Shown here: one piece after another, positions 1 to 12,700 of the stretch | How positions within the stretch are numbered: the first letter of the stretch is position 1 | Layout of the letters: every line of letters begins with the position of its first letter | NCBI GenBank assembly: GCA_038502055.1 | Contig: JAXRKN010000040.1 | Location: forward strand, 5,852,501-5,916,500 | Length of the DNA: 64,000 nt | Source of the DNA: Tanytarsus gracilentus | Taxonomy: Eukaryota; Arthropoda; Insecta; Diptera; Chironomidae | Direction: 5' to 3' | Made by a program: the position numbers and the translations under genes | The notes under the pieces: generated by a model | What the model was told of the DNA's origin: nothing | Databases searched by the model: none | The model's input: the letters and a program-made list of their open reading frames with translations, nothing else

Positions 1-59
1 AATTAATTTTTTTAATGGCTATCGCGACTTTTAATTAAAAATTTGCGTAAATTTTGTAG

Positions 60-1090
60 AGGGTGAAGGCGATGGCTATCATAAGAATACAAAAACGAAG
101 CGAGTTCGAACGACATTTACGGAGGAACAACTTCAGGTGCTGCAGGCAAATTTTCAAATCGACTCGAATCCCGATGGACAAGATCTCGAAAGGATAGCGT
201 CAGTGACTGGCCTTAGTAAGCGAGTGACTCAAGTTTGGTGAGTTATTAATTGGCATTTAAATAAAGTTTTAATTGGATGAAGTTATTTTAAAATTGTCAC
301 AGGTTCCAAAACTCCCGAGCAAGACAGAAAAAACACATTCATGCAGGTAAATTTAACAGTAAGAACTAATTTTAAAATAATTACGTTGAAGGAAATAATA
401 GAAAGACGTAAGACCATTAGTTTATTCCTCATCATCCCGAACTTCCTTTGCGCTATCCGAAAATCTTTAATCTCAAAATGATCGCTATTAAAATTCAATT
501 TATCAACATCGAGAATCTTAACCTAGAAATGAGAAATTCTTGAATGAGTTGGCTTACCGAAAAAAGTATATAGATTTTTTTAATTTCCGCAAGAAGCAAA
601 AAAATTCATTCATTATTTGAAAAAATCTTCTTACCGCACCTCACCTTATTTTCATTTTGCTTCTGTAATTACACCTCACACTCTCACCCCATTAATCATC
701 ACGCATGTCAATAATTTATTAGAGATTTTTCCTAGCAGCGATCGCATAGTTAATTAATTTGTAATTTTCTCTTCTGTTTTTCTCCACACATGTGTGTAGT
801 GCCACGTGAAAATGATCAATTTGGAAGGCATATCAATCTGCAATTAACTTACTCATTTCAACAAAATACCGCGCACTCACTGCAGCCACTTGTTGGTGGC
901 GGTGGATCGTTAAACAATAACAACACGAGTCTAGCGAATAATAACAATCTCGCAACCACAAAAACGGGTCTTTATCATGGTGAGGCGTTTTAATTTGAAT
1001 GTAATTATTTACGGTGATTACAATTTTTTATGCTTCACAGATGAACTCTCCGAGGATTCGACGATACACTGCATGCAGAATGAAGCGTGA
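60..1090 (+). CDS. Awh: Arrowhead (Lhx6/8-class LIM-homeobox transcription factor), 3' part
   Basis: This is the 3' part of a LIM-homeodomain transcription factor; the LIM exons lie off the left edge. Coding exons are 60-237, 303-346, 800-979 and 1041-1090 (stop TGA at 1088-1090), all with GT-AG junctions and compatible phases. The first exon begins with a short acidic linker and then the homeodomain (KRVRTTFTEEQ...). An intron splits the Trp codon of WFQNSRARQKKH. The third exon carries RHINLQLTYSF and a Gly/Asn-rich stretch. The last exon gives DELSEDSTIHCMQNEA. From memory these blocks match Drosophila Awh, including its C-terminal tail, so I call it the orthologue. In flies Awh acts in the nucleus in establishing imaginal tissue. 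A convergent paralogue ends 2.7 kb downstream. Incomplete at the 5' end because of the window edge. Confidence 0.93.
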
Positions 1091-3794
1091 GATTCGGCCA
1101 TTTTTGAGAGTTTCTGAAAGACATTTTAATATTTATTTGTCGTTCGTTCATGTTAGAAAATTAAATTTTTGATAGTGAAAGTTTTTAACGGAAAAATAAT
1201 TTTCAAAAATGTTAGTCAAAAAAGAAGAATTCGTTTTAAATTTTCACTAAATCAATTCTTAAAATACTCAAAATTGTACTTTAAAAGTTTACTAAATTAA
1301 GTGTCATTAATTGCCATCATGAAAGATCTGTAAGATGAAAAAATTATTATTTATTTCGCGATCAAAAAAAGCATAAAAAATTTCCATGAGACTATTATAT
1401 AGTTAGTTATAATAAAAAGTAAGAAAAAAAATTTGAAAGCATTTTTTTCTCAGCACATAAAATTGACTCGTTTACAGATGTGATTGGAATGCAAAGGCGG
1501 AGAAGTATAACAAGAGTTAAGACATAGATCATAACATGATTTATTTCAATTAGGCTTATAGCAAAAGCTCTCTTGAGAGGAGAAAAAAAATATACATATG
1601 AGAGGAAGAAGGTCGATGATTGATTTCATTTCAAGACATGCCAAACTTTAAATAAGTTTCTTCTCTCCTTCCATTTATTTAAAATAGATTTTTCAATGCT
1701 AGCTCGAGTGAGAGAATTCATTTTTATGTGTTTCATTGAAAAATTACTTCGACGTTCACCTTTGGCCATAGGCGATGGGATGTGCGCTGTAATGTTAATA
1801 AAGTTAAATTGAAATTTAGTTTTTTGGTCATAGACTCAAATAATCGAAAGATTTATGTGAATTTTTTCTCTCTCACTCGTGTGGTTTCTCTTCCAAAGAT
1901 ATCTTCATTGAATTGGAACAAATAGAGAGGTTAAAAATGCGTGAGAGGAGAGTGAGAACAAGGTAAAGAATGATATCCTTAATGACCTCATCATAAATAA
2001 TTTTATGACTCATCAATCAACATAAACCAACAGACGTTTAACAGGAAAACAACAATGAGATCGTACAAAAACAAAAAAAGGATCAAGTCCATGTGCCTTT
2101 TAATAAACGAGAGCGTCATAAAAAATTCACATAAATTATATCCTCGTTTTTGACCGAAGAAAAAATTCACTTCACGATGAAAACATTTTTATTACCAACT
2201 TCTTCATGGATGAAAAAAATTAAAATTATTCCCTGACGAACGGGAAAAATCATAAACATGTATAGAGAGTCGAATTCTTTCTCAAGACTCGCGATAGAAT
2301 TATTCACTGGCTATGTAATATTTAGCCTATCAAAAGATTAGCATTATGGCCAACAGCGAGAAGCAGACAATATAAGTTGGGGTCAATTCTAAATGTGAGG
2401 TACAGAAAAATTAAAATTTTTAAATCTTGAATTTTAATTTTTTTAAATTTAAATTTTGAATTTAGAATTCGAAAAATTAAACTTTTTAATTCCAATTTGA
2501 AACCTCATTTATGTTTCTACCCTCAACCTTCATCGTTCTCACAGAAGCACCCAACAGCGACTAAAATTTTTCACGGTCACTCAAATCCCTTCCCAGCTTT
2601 AATCCCCTCGAATTTTTCTGCAGCCAAAACTTCTCAATAGCATAAGAAAAATTTATTTGATCCAATTTTTCTACATCAATAAAACAAATTCGAGAAATCT
2701 TCCTAAAGCCACATGGCTCTCCGGTGTCCGCGCTGATCGATTGTCTTCGGTAATGATGCAGAATAATTTCATTCGTGACGCACTTTGAGATTTTGAAGCT
2801 TTTTTTTGCTCGCTTTGACCATGTGAATCAAATGCATCACTTCCCGTTGACGAACGTCGAGAGAAATCGATAATTATTGATGTTTTATATTAAATAATTT
2901 CTTGACTCTTTTATCCGGTCAAAATTGAGAGAGGTGAAAAGTTTTGGATGTAAAGACTCATCAGTCCATTACCTTTTCCCATTGTGTGTAAATGGACGAA
3001 TGAAATTTCTGTTTTCCGGTCTTTAAGCACGAACCAGTGGAGCGTAGATTTTATGTGTGATCATGTTTAAGGTACAGCAATGGTGGAGTCTCTTTAATCC
3101 ATTGAGACAATGCTGACTACGAGAAATTCACTCGACAGGAAAATTCCTCAAAAGCTGAAATAACAGGATATTCAGTACACGACCAGGAGGAGATGAAAGA
3201 CAATTGAAATTATTGAGTTATTCACGCTTCAATTACACACCCTCAGAAATGTTTATTAAATTTAACTAAATCTCCACCCTCACCATACGACGAAGCTAGA
3301 AAGGGGAATTTTAACAGAAGGGATAATCACATTAGAAACAAGTCTTTTATTGTCGTTAGTTACATACACACTCGAGGGAGGGAAATGAAGAGATTTTCAT
3401 GTTCAATAGAGTAAAATGTCAGCAAATATTTAATAAGCAGATTATAGAGACTGAAAAATGAGAAATGAAAAAATTCAGAATATTTTCAATAATTTTTATT
3501 TTCTTACGAACAAAATAATACATCGATTTTCCATTTGTGAATTTTAAGCTCATGTTTTATAAGTAATTAATAGTGATAGGTCAAAAATTGAACAAATCTT
3601 ATATAAAAGTGCTAAATTTCACAATTAGAAGCTCTCATTAATTAATTAATTACATGCTAATATGTACTTGAGTGTATGTGTGTGTGTAAATTTTTACGAT
3701 AAGTTAGTTTTTATCTCTCTGCACTTAATAAAGAACTTAAACTAGACAGAACGTTAAGAAACAATGCTGAGTACTTTCACTCGACGGCCTCGTT
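1091..3794. other. Intergenic region between the two convergent Awh-type genes
   Basis: This stretch separates the stop codons of the two convergent LIM-homeobox genes and probably holds both 3' UTRs. I see AT-rich low-complexity blocks (for example 2400-2520) and no supportable coding region, RNA gene or mobile element. Confidence 0.6.
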
Positions 3795-6700
3795 TCACGC
3801 TGCCGCGGTTATGGAGCTGGACATGCAGATGTCGGGCGGTACGATTGGAAGGAGGGTTTGTATTGGCGATCGGTCGCTATCACGAGGACTTTTGTGCTTT
3901 TTTTGACGCGCTCTACAGTTTTGAAACCAAACTTGTGTCACTCGTTTACTCAATCCAGTCATGCTTGCGATTCGTTCTAGATCTTGTCCATCTGGATTCG
4001 AATCGATATGAAAATTGGCTTGAAGAATTTGTAATTGCTCCTCAGTGAATGTGGTCCTAATGCGTTTCGATTTATTTTTATTGAATCCCTCGCAATCGTA
4101 TCCATCTGTGTTGAAAATAATCATTATAAATCACGTTAAATTGTTTCATTTAGTTATCTAAAGCACTCACCGTCACTGGATGTAGTGCAGCCATCAACAC
4201 TCTCAAAGTAATGACTTTTGCAGAAAACCTGTTCATCAACCATCGCAAACTGTTCGCCTGTCGATAATTGTCGTCCACATTGATCGCAACTGAAGCACGC
4301 GAGATGAAAAACTTGATCCTTGGCACGTCTCACCCAGTCCGATGATGCGATTGGCCTGCAGCACTTTGAACACTTTGCACCGAAGGTTCTGCAATTAAAA
4401 GTAATTGAAAAAATATTTAAATACTTTCAAATTATGCTTTAACCGTTAAAATTCTTTGAGACATTAACAAGCTCTGATTTGCCTCGCGCAAGCTTAACTA
4501 TCAATATAATTGAAATCAAAGAAATTATTATGTAATTGTGTGTTAAAAATCACAACAATCGCACTTCTTTCATCCAACACCTCAATCGGCTTTGATCTTC
4601 GGCTCGCGCTTAATAACAAGCGTCGATTTTTTTATGAATGGCTTCAACTTGCTATTTTCTTCAATTTATTCTGTCTTCGCTTTTCAAAGGAGTTCACGCG
4701 AGTGATTAATTGAATTTTTTTCACTTCAGACGCAAACGAACGAGTGGATAAACTCATATTTTTTTGAAAGTCATGACTCTAATCCTTTCTGATGGAATTT
4801 TTCCGCACCAAAAACATAACAGAGCTGTTTATTTATTGAATTTACCCTCGAGGTAGACAGAAGCGATAGCGCAACAGCAGTTCGTGATGAAGTTTTATAA
4901 ATCATACATTAAAGAGTCAACCTGTCGCAACTCCTCTAATGATATTGGAAATGATTTGCATATTTCTTAGATATCTATGATCGATTATTGTTACACATCT
5001 ATAAAGAATATTTTCATTGTGTTTATTTTCGTGTGATGACGATGACGAAGTTGAATAATAGAAATGTATATGTTCAAAAGGTTTCGATAGGAATGCTGTT
5101 TGGAAATTCTTCGTTCATTGTTTGCCTTTCACACCCTTTTAGAAGAAAAGCCTAATAAATCGTAGAAATATTTTCGTTAGGAAGGATCCACTTGTCCACG
5201 AAGTGCTTTTTTAATCTCTCGAAAAAATTTATTGATTTTTATCACATCATTTCGAAATATATACAACAAAAAATTCATTCATTCATTTCCGGTAAATGTT
5301 TTTGTTTTTTCTTCAATATTTATTTAACGCGATGTGGTTGCGACAATTTTTTAAACTCACACGACCTCCCCACATACCAATTTTATTCGTTTTATTGATG
5401 AAAATAAAAATAAAATTTTACACGAATTTATTTAAATATTTTGTTAACAACATAAAAAATGTTTATGGGAAAAATGAGATCGAGAGAGAGAGAAAAAAAA
5501 ATTGAGACAGGTCCGTTTTTATGACATATCGAATTTTATCGCCGTCGCGATGCAATATTGGATTTCAACAACGAGTTCAGATAATCTCTCGCTGCATCTC
5601 CATATCCACATCATAAAAAGAGATCACTAAAATTGTGTCGTTGCATTTTAGAGCAGGGAAAAGATCGCGCGTAAAAAATTCCTTTCATATTTTTTATTGC
5701 TGCCATGAATCATTCGCCTTACAACGGACAGAATTGCAGCGTTAAAAGTTAAAATGCGCAAAAGAGAACGACTTTGCAGTAGTGAAAGATGGGAATGAGT
5801 AGTTAAATGTGTAATGGCATCAATAAATCATCAATTGCTCATACATTTCACGTTTTATTGCCAGCTACTGATTCTGTTGCTGCTGTGAACTTTTCTTGCT
5901 TCGTTTTTCCCTTCTCACTCGCTCGCTTGATGTTCTCTTAAATTGTCTGTAATTTCTCATCCACTCCAATGTTTGTTTTGTTTTTTTTTTCGACAACAAC
6001 TTAACAATTAAAAGATGTTAAATTTTTTACTCATTTGCTAAGATTATTTTCGCTGCACATATCTTCTTCACTGCTTATTCGCCTTTTTAATTTATTTCAT
6101 GCTCTCAAAGCATTTATGTGCGAAAATCAATTCAGAAGCTGCACAAGGAGTGAAATAAAATGTTGTCGACAGGCAAAAAAGAGCAGTAAAATAAATTTCC
6201 AACTTCTTTTTTTCAACAGCAACGAAATGAAGTGAAAAAATTCATTCTTAAATAACTCCACTTTGTTCACTCGTTCCAAGTTGAGCAAACAATTTTAAGA
6301 AAAATAATTTGCAAAAAAATAATGAATGAAATTTTCTTGTTGAACTCACTTTGCATAATCAGCTTTGCAGTAGACTTGTCGCTCCCTTAAAAAGCACGAT
6401 GGCTGATGGTCGAGTGGTGTAAGGCAAATGCAGCATCGTAAACACGAACTATGCCACGTACATCCGCCAACTTCAAGAAGGTATCTGTCAGCAATTGAAT
6501 CTCCACATGCCGCACACGTACTCAATTCCGTCTATAAAATAAAATGAAACTTTGTAACTATCGAAATTTCACTCAATTGAAAAAAAAACTATTAATTTTT
6601 ATTTATTTTTCTCAACCCTCCGAAGCGCAAGCACAGGAAAAAATTAAAAACAATTTTAAAGCATGCCTTTTTGTGGTGGAAGAGATCATAACTCAACTGA

Positions 6701-9700
6701 TCATCAATCTGAGACCGATAACGCGCCCCTTCGATGTAAACTTTCCCTTTTCTTTATTTCTATTCGAGGGAAATAAAAACGAAAAAAAATTATTGCCGGC
6801 CAGTTGCAATAAAAGCAATAAATTTTTTCCTTTGTTTCAGTTCACAAAAATGGCGATTTATGACACACACACGGAGCTACATACAATTGGCAATCGTGCT
6901 ACCTCAACATCGGAAATTTATAATAAAAAATATCTCGACCATCGGGTTTTTTTGTAAATAATTAGAGCAAGGTAGAGCTCGACTTTTGTTTAATTGTTCT
7001 GTTGTTCAATCGCACCTTCTTCTTATTCTGAGTTTTGATTTTAAAAAACGAATGCCAGAAAATGAAAGTTGCGAAAACTCAATCGTGGTTATGAAAATTC
7101 TTGAGAATCATTTTTTAATAAAATTCATTCACAATTTTTTTATTTCTCTCCAGCACTCAGCAACAGTGTAAAAAAGAAGAGCGATGTAGTAATTTTTCAG
7201 TGCGAGCTAATAAATTAAGATTTTCATGTCGTTTTACACAAATTAAAACGGTCATCGGATGCGGCTACTTTAAATCGAGACCTTTCAAAGAGAAAAGACA
7301 TAAAAATATTTTTTTATTGATCAATTTATGCGATGCGAGAAAAAATTTGCATTTCGAAATAAATTTTAAAGAATTCATTTTCGGCCGATATTTATTTGTT
7401 ATTTATCGACAGCCTATATGTTTAATGTATTATCGTCACTATTTCATCGACCAGAAAAAGGAGCAAAAATTTTATGAGTGTGATTTAATATGTTTTTTTA
7501 TGCTTCGCGGGACCTCGATTGAAATTCTAAGAAGATCTCTTGCGGACTATAAAATCTTACACCTTTTTGCCACAAAAAAAAGTATAATTTTTAATCCATT
7601 AATGTTTTGCCATTCATTTTGGCAGCACGATGAATATTCATAAGGGCGCACTCAAACAGCGATGAAATCTCTGAGAAGAGAATTTTTTTTTCGAAAAAAA
7701 AACGTCACTCAGCACATAAATAAATCTTAACAACACACAATTTCCATGTTTATCTTCTCCACCGCGCATAGAAGTCTTTCGAGTTTGCAGAGACATGAGG
7801 GACTTCAGATATGGATAGAGACTCTCAAATGTGTTTGGAAAATAGAAATCAAACGACCAAGAGATGAAGATAACGAGTCGATAAAATAGTAAAATAGTTA
7901 ATAAAGATCTGTTTTATTGGCCATAAAATCAGATAAAACTAGCCACATCGATACGATGGGCATCTTTTTGAGTAAGAGTTGATCGTAAACATTTCAAGAA
8001 AAGCATTTTGTTTCAATGTGGGCTTCAATGTGCACGCATAACATTTTTCTTAAAACATCCTAGAGATTCAAATTCGATTTGCTTCCATTGGAACCCGTTG
8101 TAACCTTAACTGGTGGGAATTAATATTAAAATGTCGAAAGCCATGAGATTTTTAATAAATTCTTGTAAAATGTAAAAATATTTAATTGAAATTCTTCGTG
8201 ATTTTCACTCGTGCCTTATGGATATAAATGGCATAAATTTAACACTCTAATAAATGTGATAAAAAATTATCCCATCAATAAATTAATTTTCAATAAAAAC
8301 ACCAACAGGTTCAACTGAACGCGCAGTCATCGATATTGAAAGATCTGAAATCAATAAAAAAAAATATCGAAAAAAAATACTTTTATGACTTTTTGATTTC
8401 AATAACTTTGCTTTATGATACCAAATAGCATGGATTAGCGTCGACCTCAACAATTATATGGCTTGAAAAGAATCATAACCACCACAAATGGCGAATATCT
8501 CTCAATACACCGCCGCCGTATTTGAAACAAAGTCCACTTTTTATTGTCTCCTCTCCAAATCGGATTAAAGCAATTTCTAATAATGAATAGTGGAATGAGA
8601 GATGAGACTTTGAATGTCTTCGCAAGATGTTGTTAAAAGAAATATTCATAATAATAATTTAGAGCAAAGTCGGGGAGAGTGAACAAGTGTATATGGAAGC
8701 CAAATATGGATGAGGAGAGAAAATAAAATCTTTTTTTCGTCATTACGATTATTGTGTCTAATCTCATATGTCTCGCTCACTTTCGTCTCGAGAATATGTT
8801 TAATACATGGCAGCAGATGAATTTACATATTTCTCGTTGACGCCGCGATTATGGCAGGAAAGAAAAACTTTTTAAAAATTTGTAAAATTCAAATTTATTT
8901 GTTTTTAAAATTTAAATTAAAATAAATTTCAAAGTGATCAACTCTTGCAACATAAGCTGTATGCTAATGCTGCTGTCTCTCTCTTTTTGTGGTGAGAATG
9001 AAAGAATTCTCATTGAATTTCCATTTAAATATATTATTTTGTTATATAACATTCTCAATAAGATATTTTCCATTCACACATAATAAGTGAGCGTGACAGT
9101 AGTCAGATGAAATGACATTATTTTTCTTCTCATGTAAATATGTTTATTATGAGAGAAATTCTCGTTTTTATTTGGCAATTTCCGGCGTATTCTCTCGAAA
9201 ATTTGAGATGAAATTTTTTCTCTCATGATCTTGATAACATTTTTAAGCTGTGAAGATTTATGCGGATTAGAAGCAACCGGGCATCAGCAATTTATGCATG
9301 TCAAGTTGTAAGCTCATCGAAGATCTTTTGCATTGGAATGTTTTAATTTTCTGGTCGACTTAAGGCATAAACTACAATGATGAGACGAGAAAATATGCAA
9401 GAAAAGCCGATTATAATTGACAATTATTTTCTCCTAAAAAAACTCAGATTAAGAAAAATGTGGGAAGCTGCAAACAGACATTTTTGTTGTTGATGGGAAG
9501 CCTTAACATGTAAAACATTTATTGAAGAACCCATAAAAATGAACTTCCACCGCCATGAGAGATCTTTAAGTTTGTGATACAATTTTATTGAGATAATTAA
9601 ACGACATGAAGTGAAATTAAAACGACTCTCGATATCGTTGGTGGCTCATGACTCTCAACTAGAAGACTTTATTGCGTATTCACATTTTTTTAGCATCAGC

Positions 9701-12700
9701 ACACACGCTTCATTGTTGAGCCACAAACATGTTTCGATATCTTCTCTCATTTTATTGCATTTTGATGTGCGAGAGATCTTTAAGCGAGATCTAGAATGTG
9801 TACGAGAATGATGATGAGATGAGGACGGAAAGAGTGACCATAAACACAGTCGTTCCTGCCGCGACATTCGCCGCTGATGGCTCTCATTATTTTGTCGTTT
9901 ATCGCTCACCATGGGTGGCAGTGCGCTCTCATCCTTTTTTGTGTACGCTTAAAGGCCCTTATCGACTTGCTCTGATCTCAAAGTTCTCAAAATTGCGATG
10001 ACGCCACTCGACGATGATGATGAAAATGTCGACATTTCATCGATGACATTAAAGTTAATTGATGTTGCGGTTTCTTTCACTTCTTTTTTCCTCGCGAATA
10101 AAAGAAGAAATCCGCTTATCGATTTTGCATCGTATGGTGACAATCAAGATCGATTAATAATTGTTTGTCAACACCTCTCCTCGTCGTATCAATCAGGCGC
10201 ATCGATATTCAAACTTTGTATGAAAAAAATCCATGATCAAGCACTGAGAGTAAAATTTTAAATATTTTAATTCAAAAATTATCTCAAAAAAATTCAAAAG
10301 ATGTTTAGAAAATGTGCAAAAAAATTGATTTTCATCTAAAAGATTTTTTGCTCATCTCTTGCATGTTGATGAAGACTTTGAGATTTTTTTTTAAATCTTC
10401 ATGAGCGGATTAAACGAAAAATGAAAAACGATTATTTTTTATTTCGTTAAAAAAATTGATAGAAATTTATCAAAGTAGCTTTTTATTCGTTCTTTTCGAC
10501 TTTATTTTATCCTGCTGAGAATGACCTTTTGCTATTTCGATTATGAGCGCGCGCGAAAAGAAATTTTTATATTTACAGTCCACGGCTGGTGCCTTTTCTT
10601 CCCTATACCAAAAGCTCTAATTCCATATTTAAAAAAAAATGATTTATTTCTATCGTTGTGAGCAGTGTATAAACAACTGGCTTTCATGATCATCGTGGGA
10701 ATTTTTGAACTATTTTTATCACCACCACTCGACTCACAAAGTCACATGTGTGTGTTCCTATTTGAAAAAGCTCAAAATATTTAAACAACAGTTTTGACAA
10801 ACTGCCGACGGCCGAGTCAGGTCATGATGACCATCAATCCCTATAATTATGATATTCTTCTTGTTATACATATCAATGGTACGTGAAATTGAATAAAGCA
10901 ACGTGATTTATCTTAAGACCCGATGATTAATTACAAAACACCCAGGCGGTGTTTGAAATTGTTTCAATTTTTCGTTTTCATAAAAATTCCCGCTGATAAG
11001 AAGAAGTTCATAAATTTCAATCTCGTTACAGATCATCTCATAGTTCTACTCTCTTTTTTTCAACATGCCAAAAAATCATTTTTCAATTTCCTAAACTCGA
11101 GGAGAGAAAATTAGAATATCAAAAGAGTTCAATTTTCTCTTTAAGAAAAATATTCAAAAAAATATCCATTTGCAACCCATGGTGTGTGAGTGAGAGCGCA
11201 CAACAACAAAAACTATCAAAAATTGGGTTGATTAATTGTTGGCAATTACTTTCGTCTATTTTCATCCTCCAAAAAAATAAAATTTAAAAGCCAGGTTGAA
11301 ATAAATTTATGGGTACATATGGAGAGAGAGGGGTTGTCCCGAAGTGTCGGATCGCCGTTAAAGGAGAATTAAAACATCCAATAATATTTTCTTAGTTCCC
11401 AACTGTTTGATTTACCATTCATGATCAAGACGAGATAAATCATCAAAACCGATCGTTATTGAGACATCAAAAAAAAATATTGATCTAGAGATGCGCACTT
11501 AATAGTCGCCGAGCGATTAGTCAAAAAATTATCAAGATTTGTGGAACTTGAAAGTCCCACGCAACGAGTAGCAGATACAAGATTTTATCAGCATCAACAC
11601 TGACCGAGTGTGTGGAGAGAGAGAAAACCAATTTGTTGACACGGCGACGAAAAGTTATTTTTCGGTGTTTAGAGATTAATATTTGTCTAAAATGTGGGCA
11701 GTGTGCTATGTGAATATCTTTCTTTCTCCCTCTCCGAGAATACCAGGTGATTTAACACATTTTTTATCCTTCTCATTTTTCTCCTTTTGCACATTTCGAC
11801 CACAAGCAAAATATGACTTTATGTCTTTTAAGACGAAGGCGCATGAAAGAAGAAGAAAATTTATTAGCACTGCAGACAAAAGGGAAGTTGTTGAATTATG
11901 TCCATAAGAAGGACTCACTCGAAAAGTCACAGCGGGTGGGAGATCTTGACGCATGTACGATTTACCCAATTTTTACAAGGCAAAAATCCATGTGTCTTTT
12001 AAAAAGGAAACAAGGTGTGATGACTTAACAAAAATTTTCAGCGTTTGAAAAAAATTAGAAAATTTCAAAAATTTACAATTCAAATTAAATATTTTTTTTA
12101 AAAAAATCCACAAATTGCATCACCTTGGCTTATAATGTTCCAACACCTTCAAAAATGCCTTTTCAATAAGTAAATAATAGATTTTAAATCTCCTTTTAAA
12201 ACATTTTCAACATCAAAGAAGTTTTTATTCCTTAACGCAATTGGCAACAATTGGAATGTAGGAAAAGGATATCTTCAATAGATTCCATTCATATAACCAC
12301 TTAAAAATTGAGAGAGCATTGCCAAAAAAATTTTGTGATTAATCATAAAACTTTTTCTCTAAAATGTGCATGATGGACCATGAATTATTGGTTTGAAATC
12401 CAACTCATAATCAATTCATCATTCTGTCAAAGTACCGTTACACACCACCAGGAAAAACTATCACTTTAACAGCAAAAATCAGTCAATAAAAAAAAGATTA
12501 GTAAGCAATGCAACCCGGCAGATGTTGCAGGAAATACTTTCATGATCAATTGATTGGAACCAACCAAAAACAAGATGGGTCTGCAAACGGCGTTGCCATT
12601 TCCAATAGCTCCGCATAGATTAGTACCCTACTCTGTGAAGGGTGGATTTTTATTATGGACATTTAAAAATCGTATTAATATTTGATAATCAGTTAAGAAT

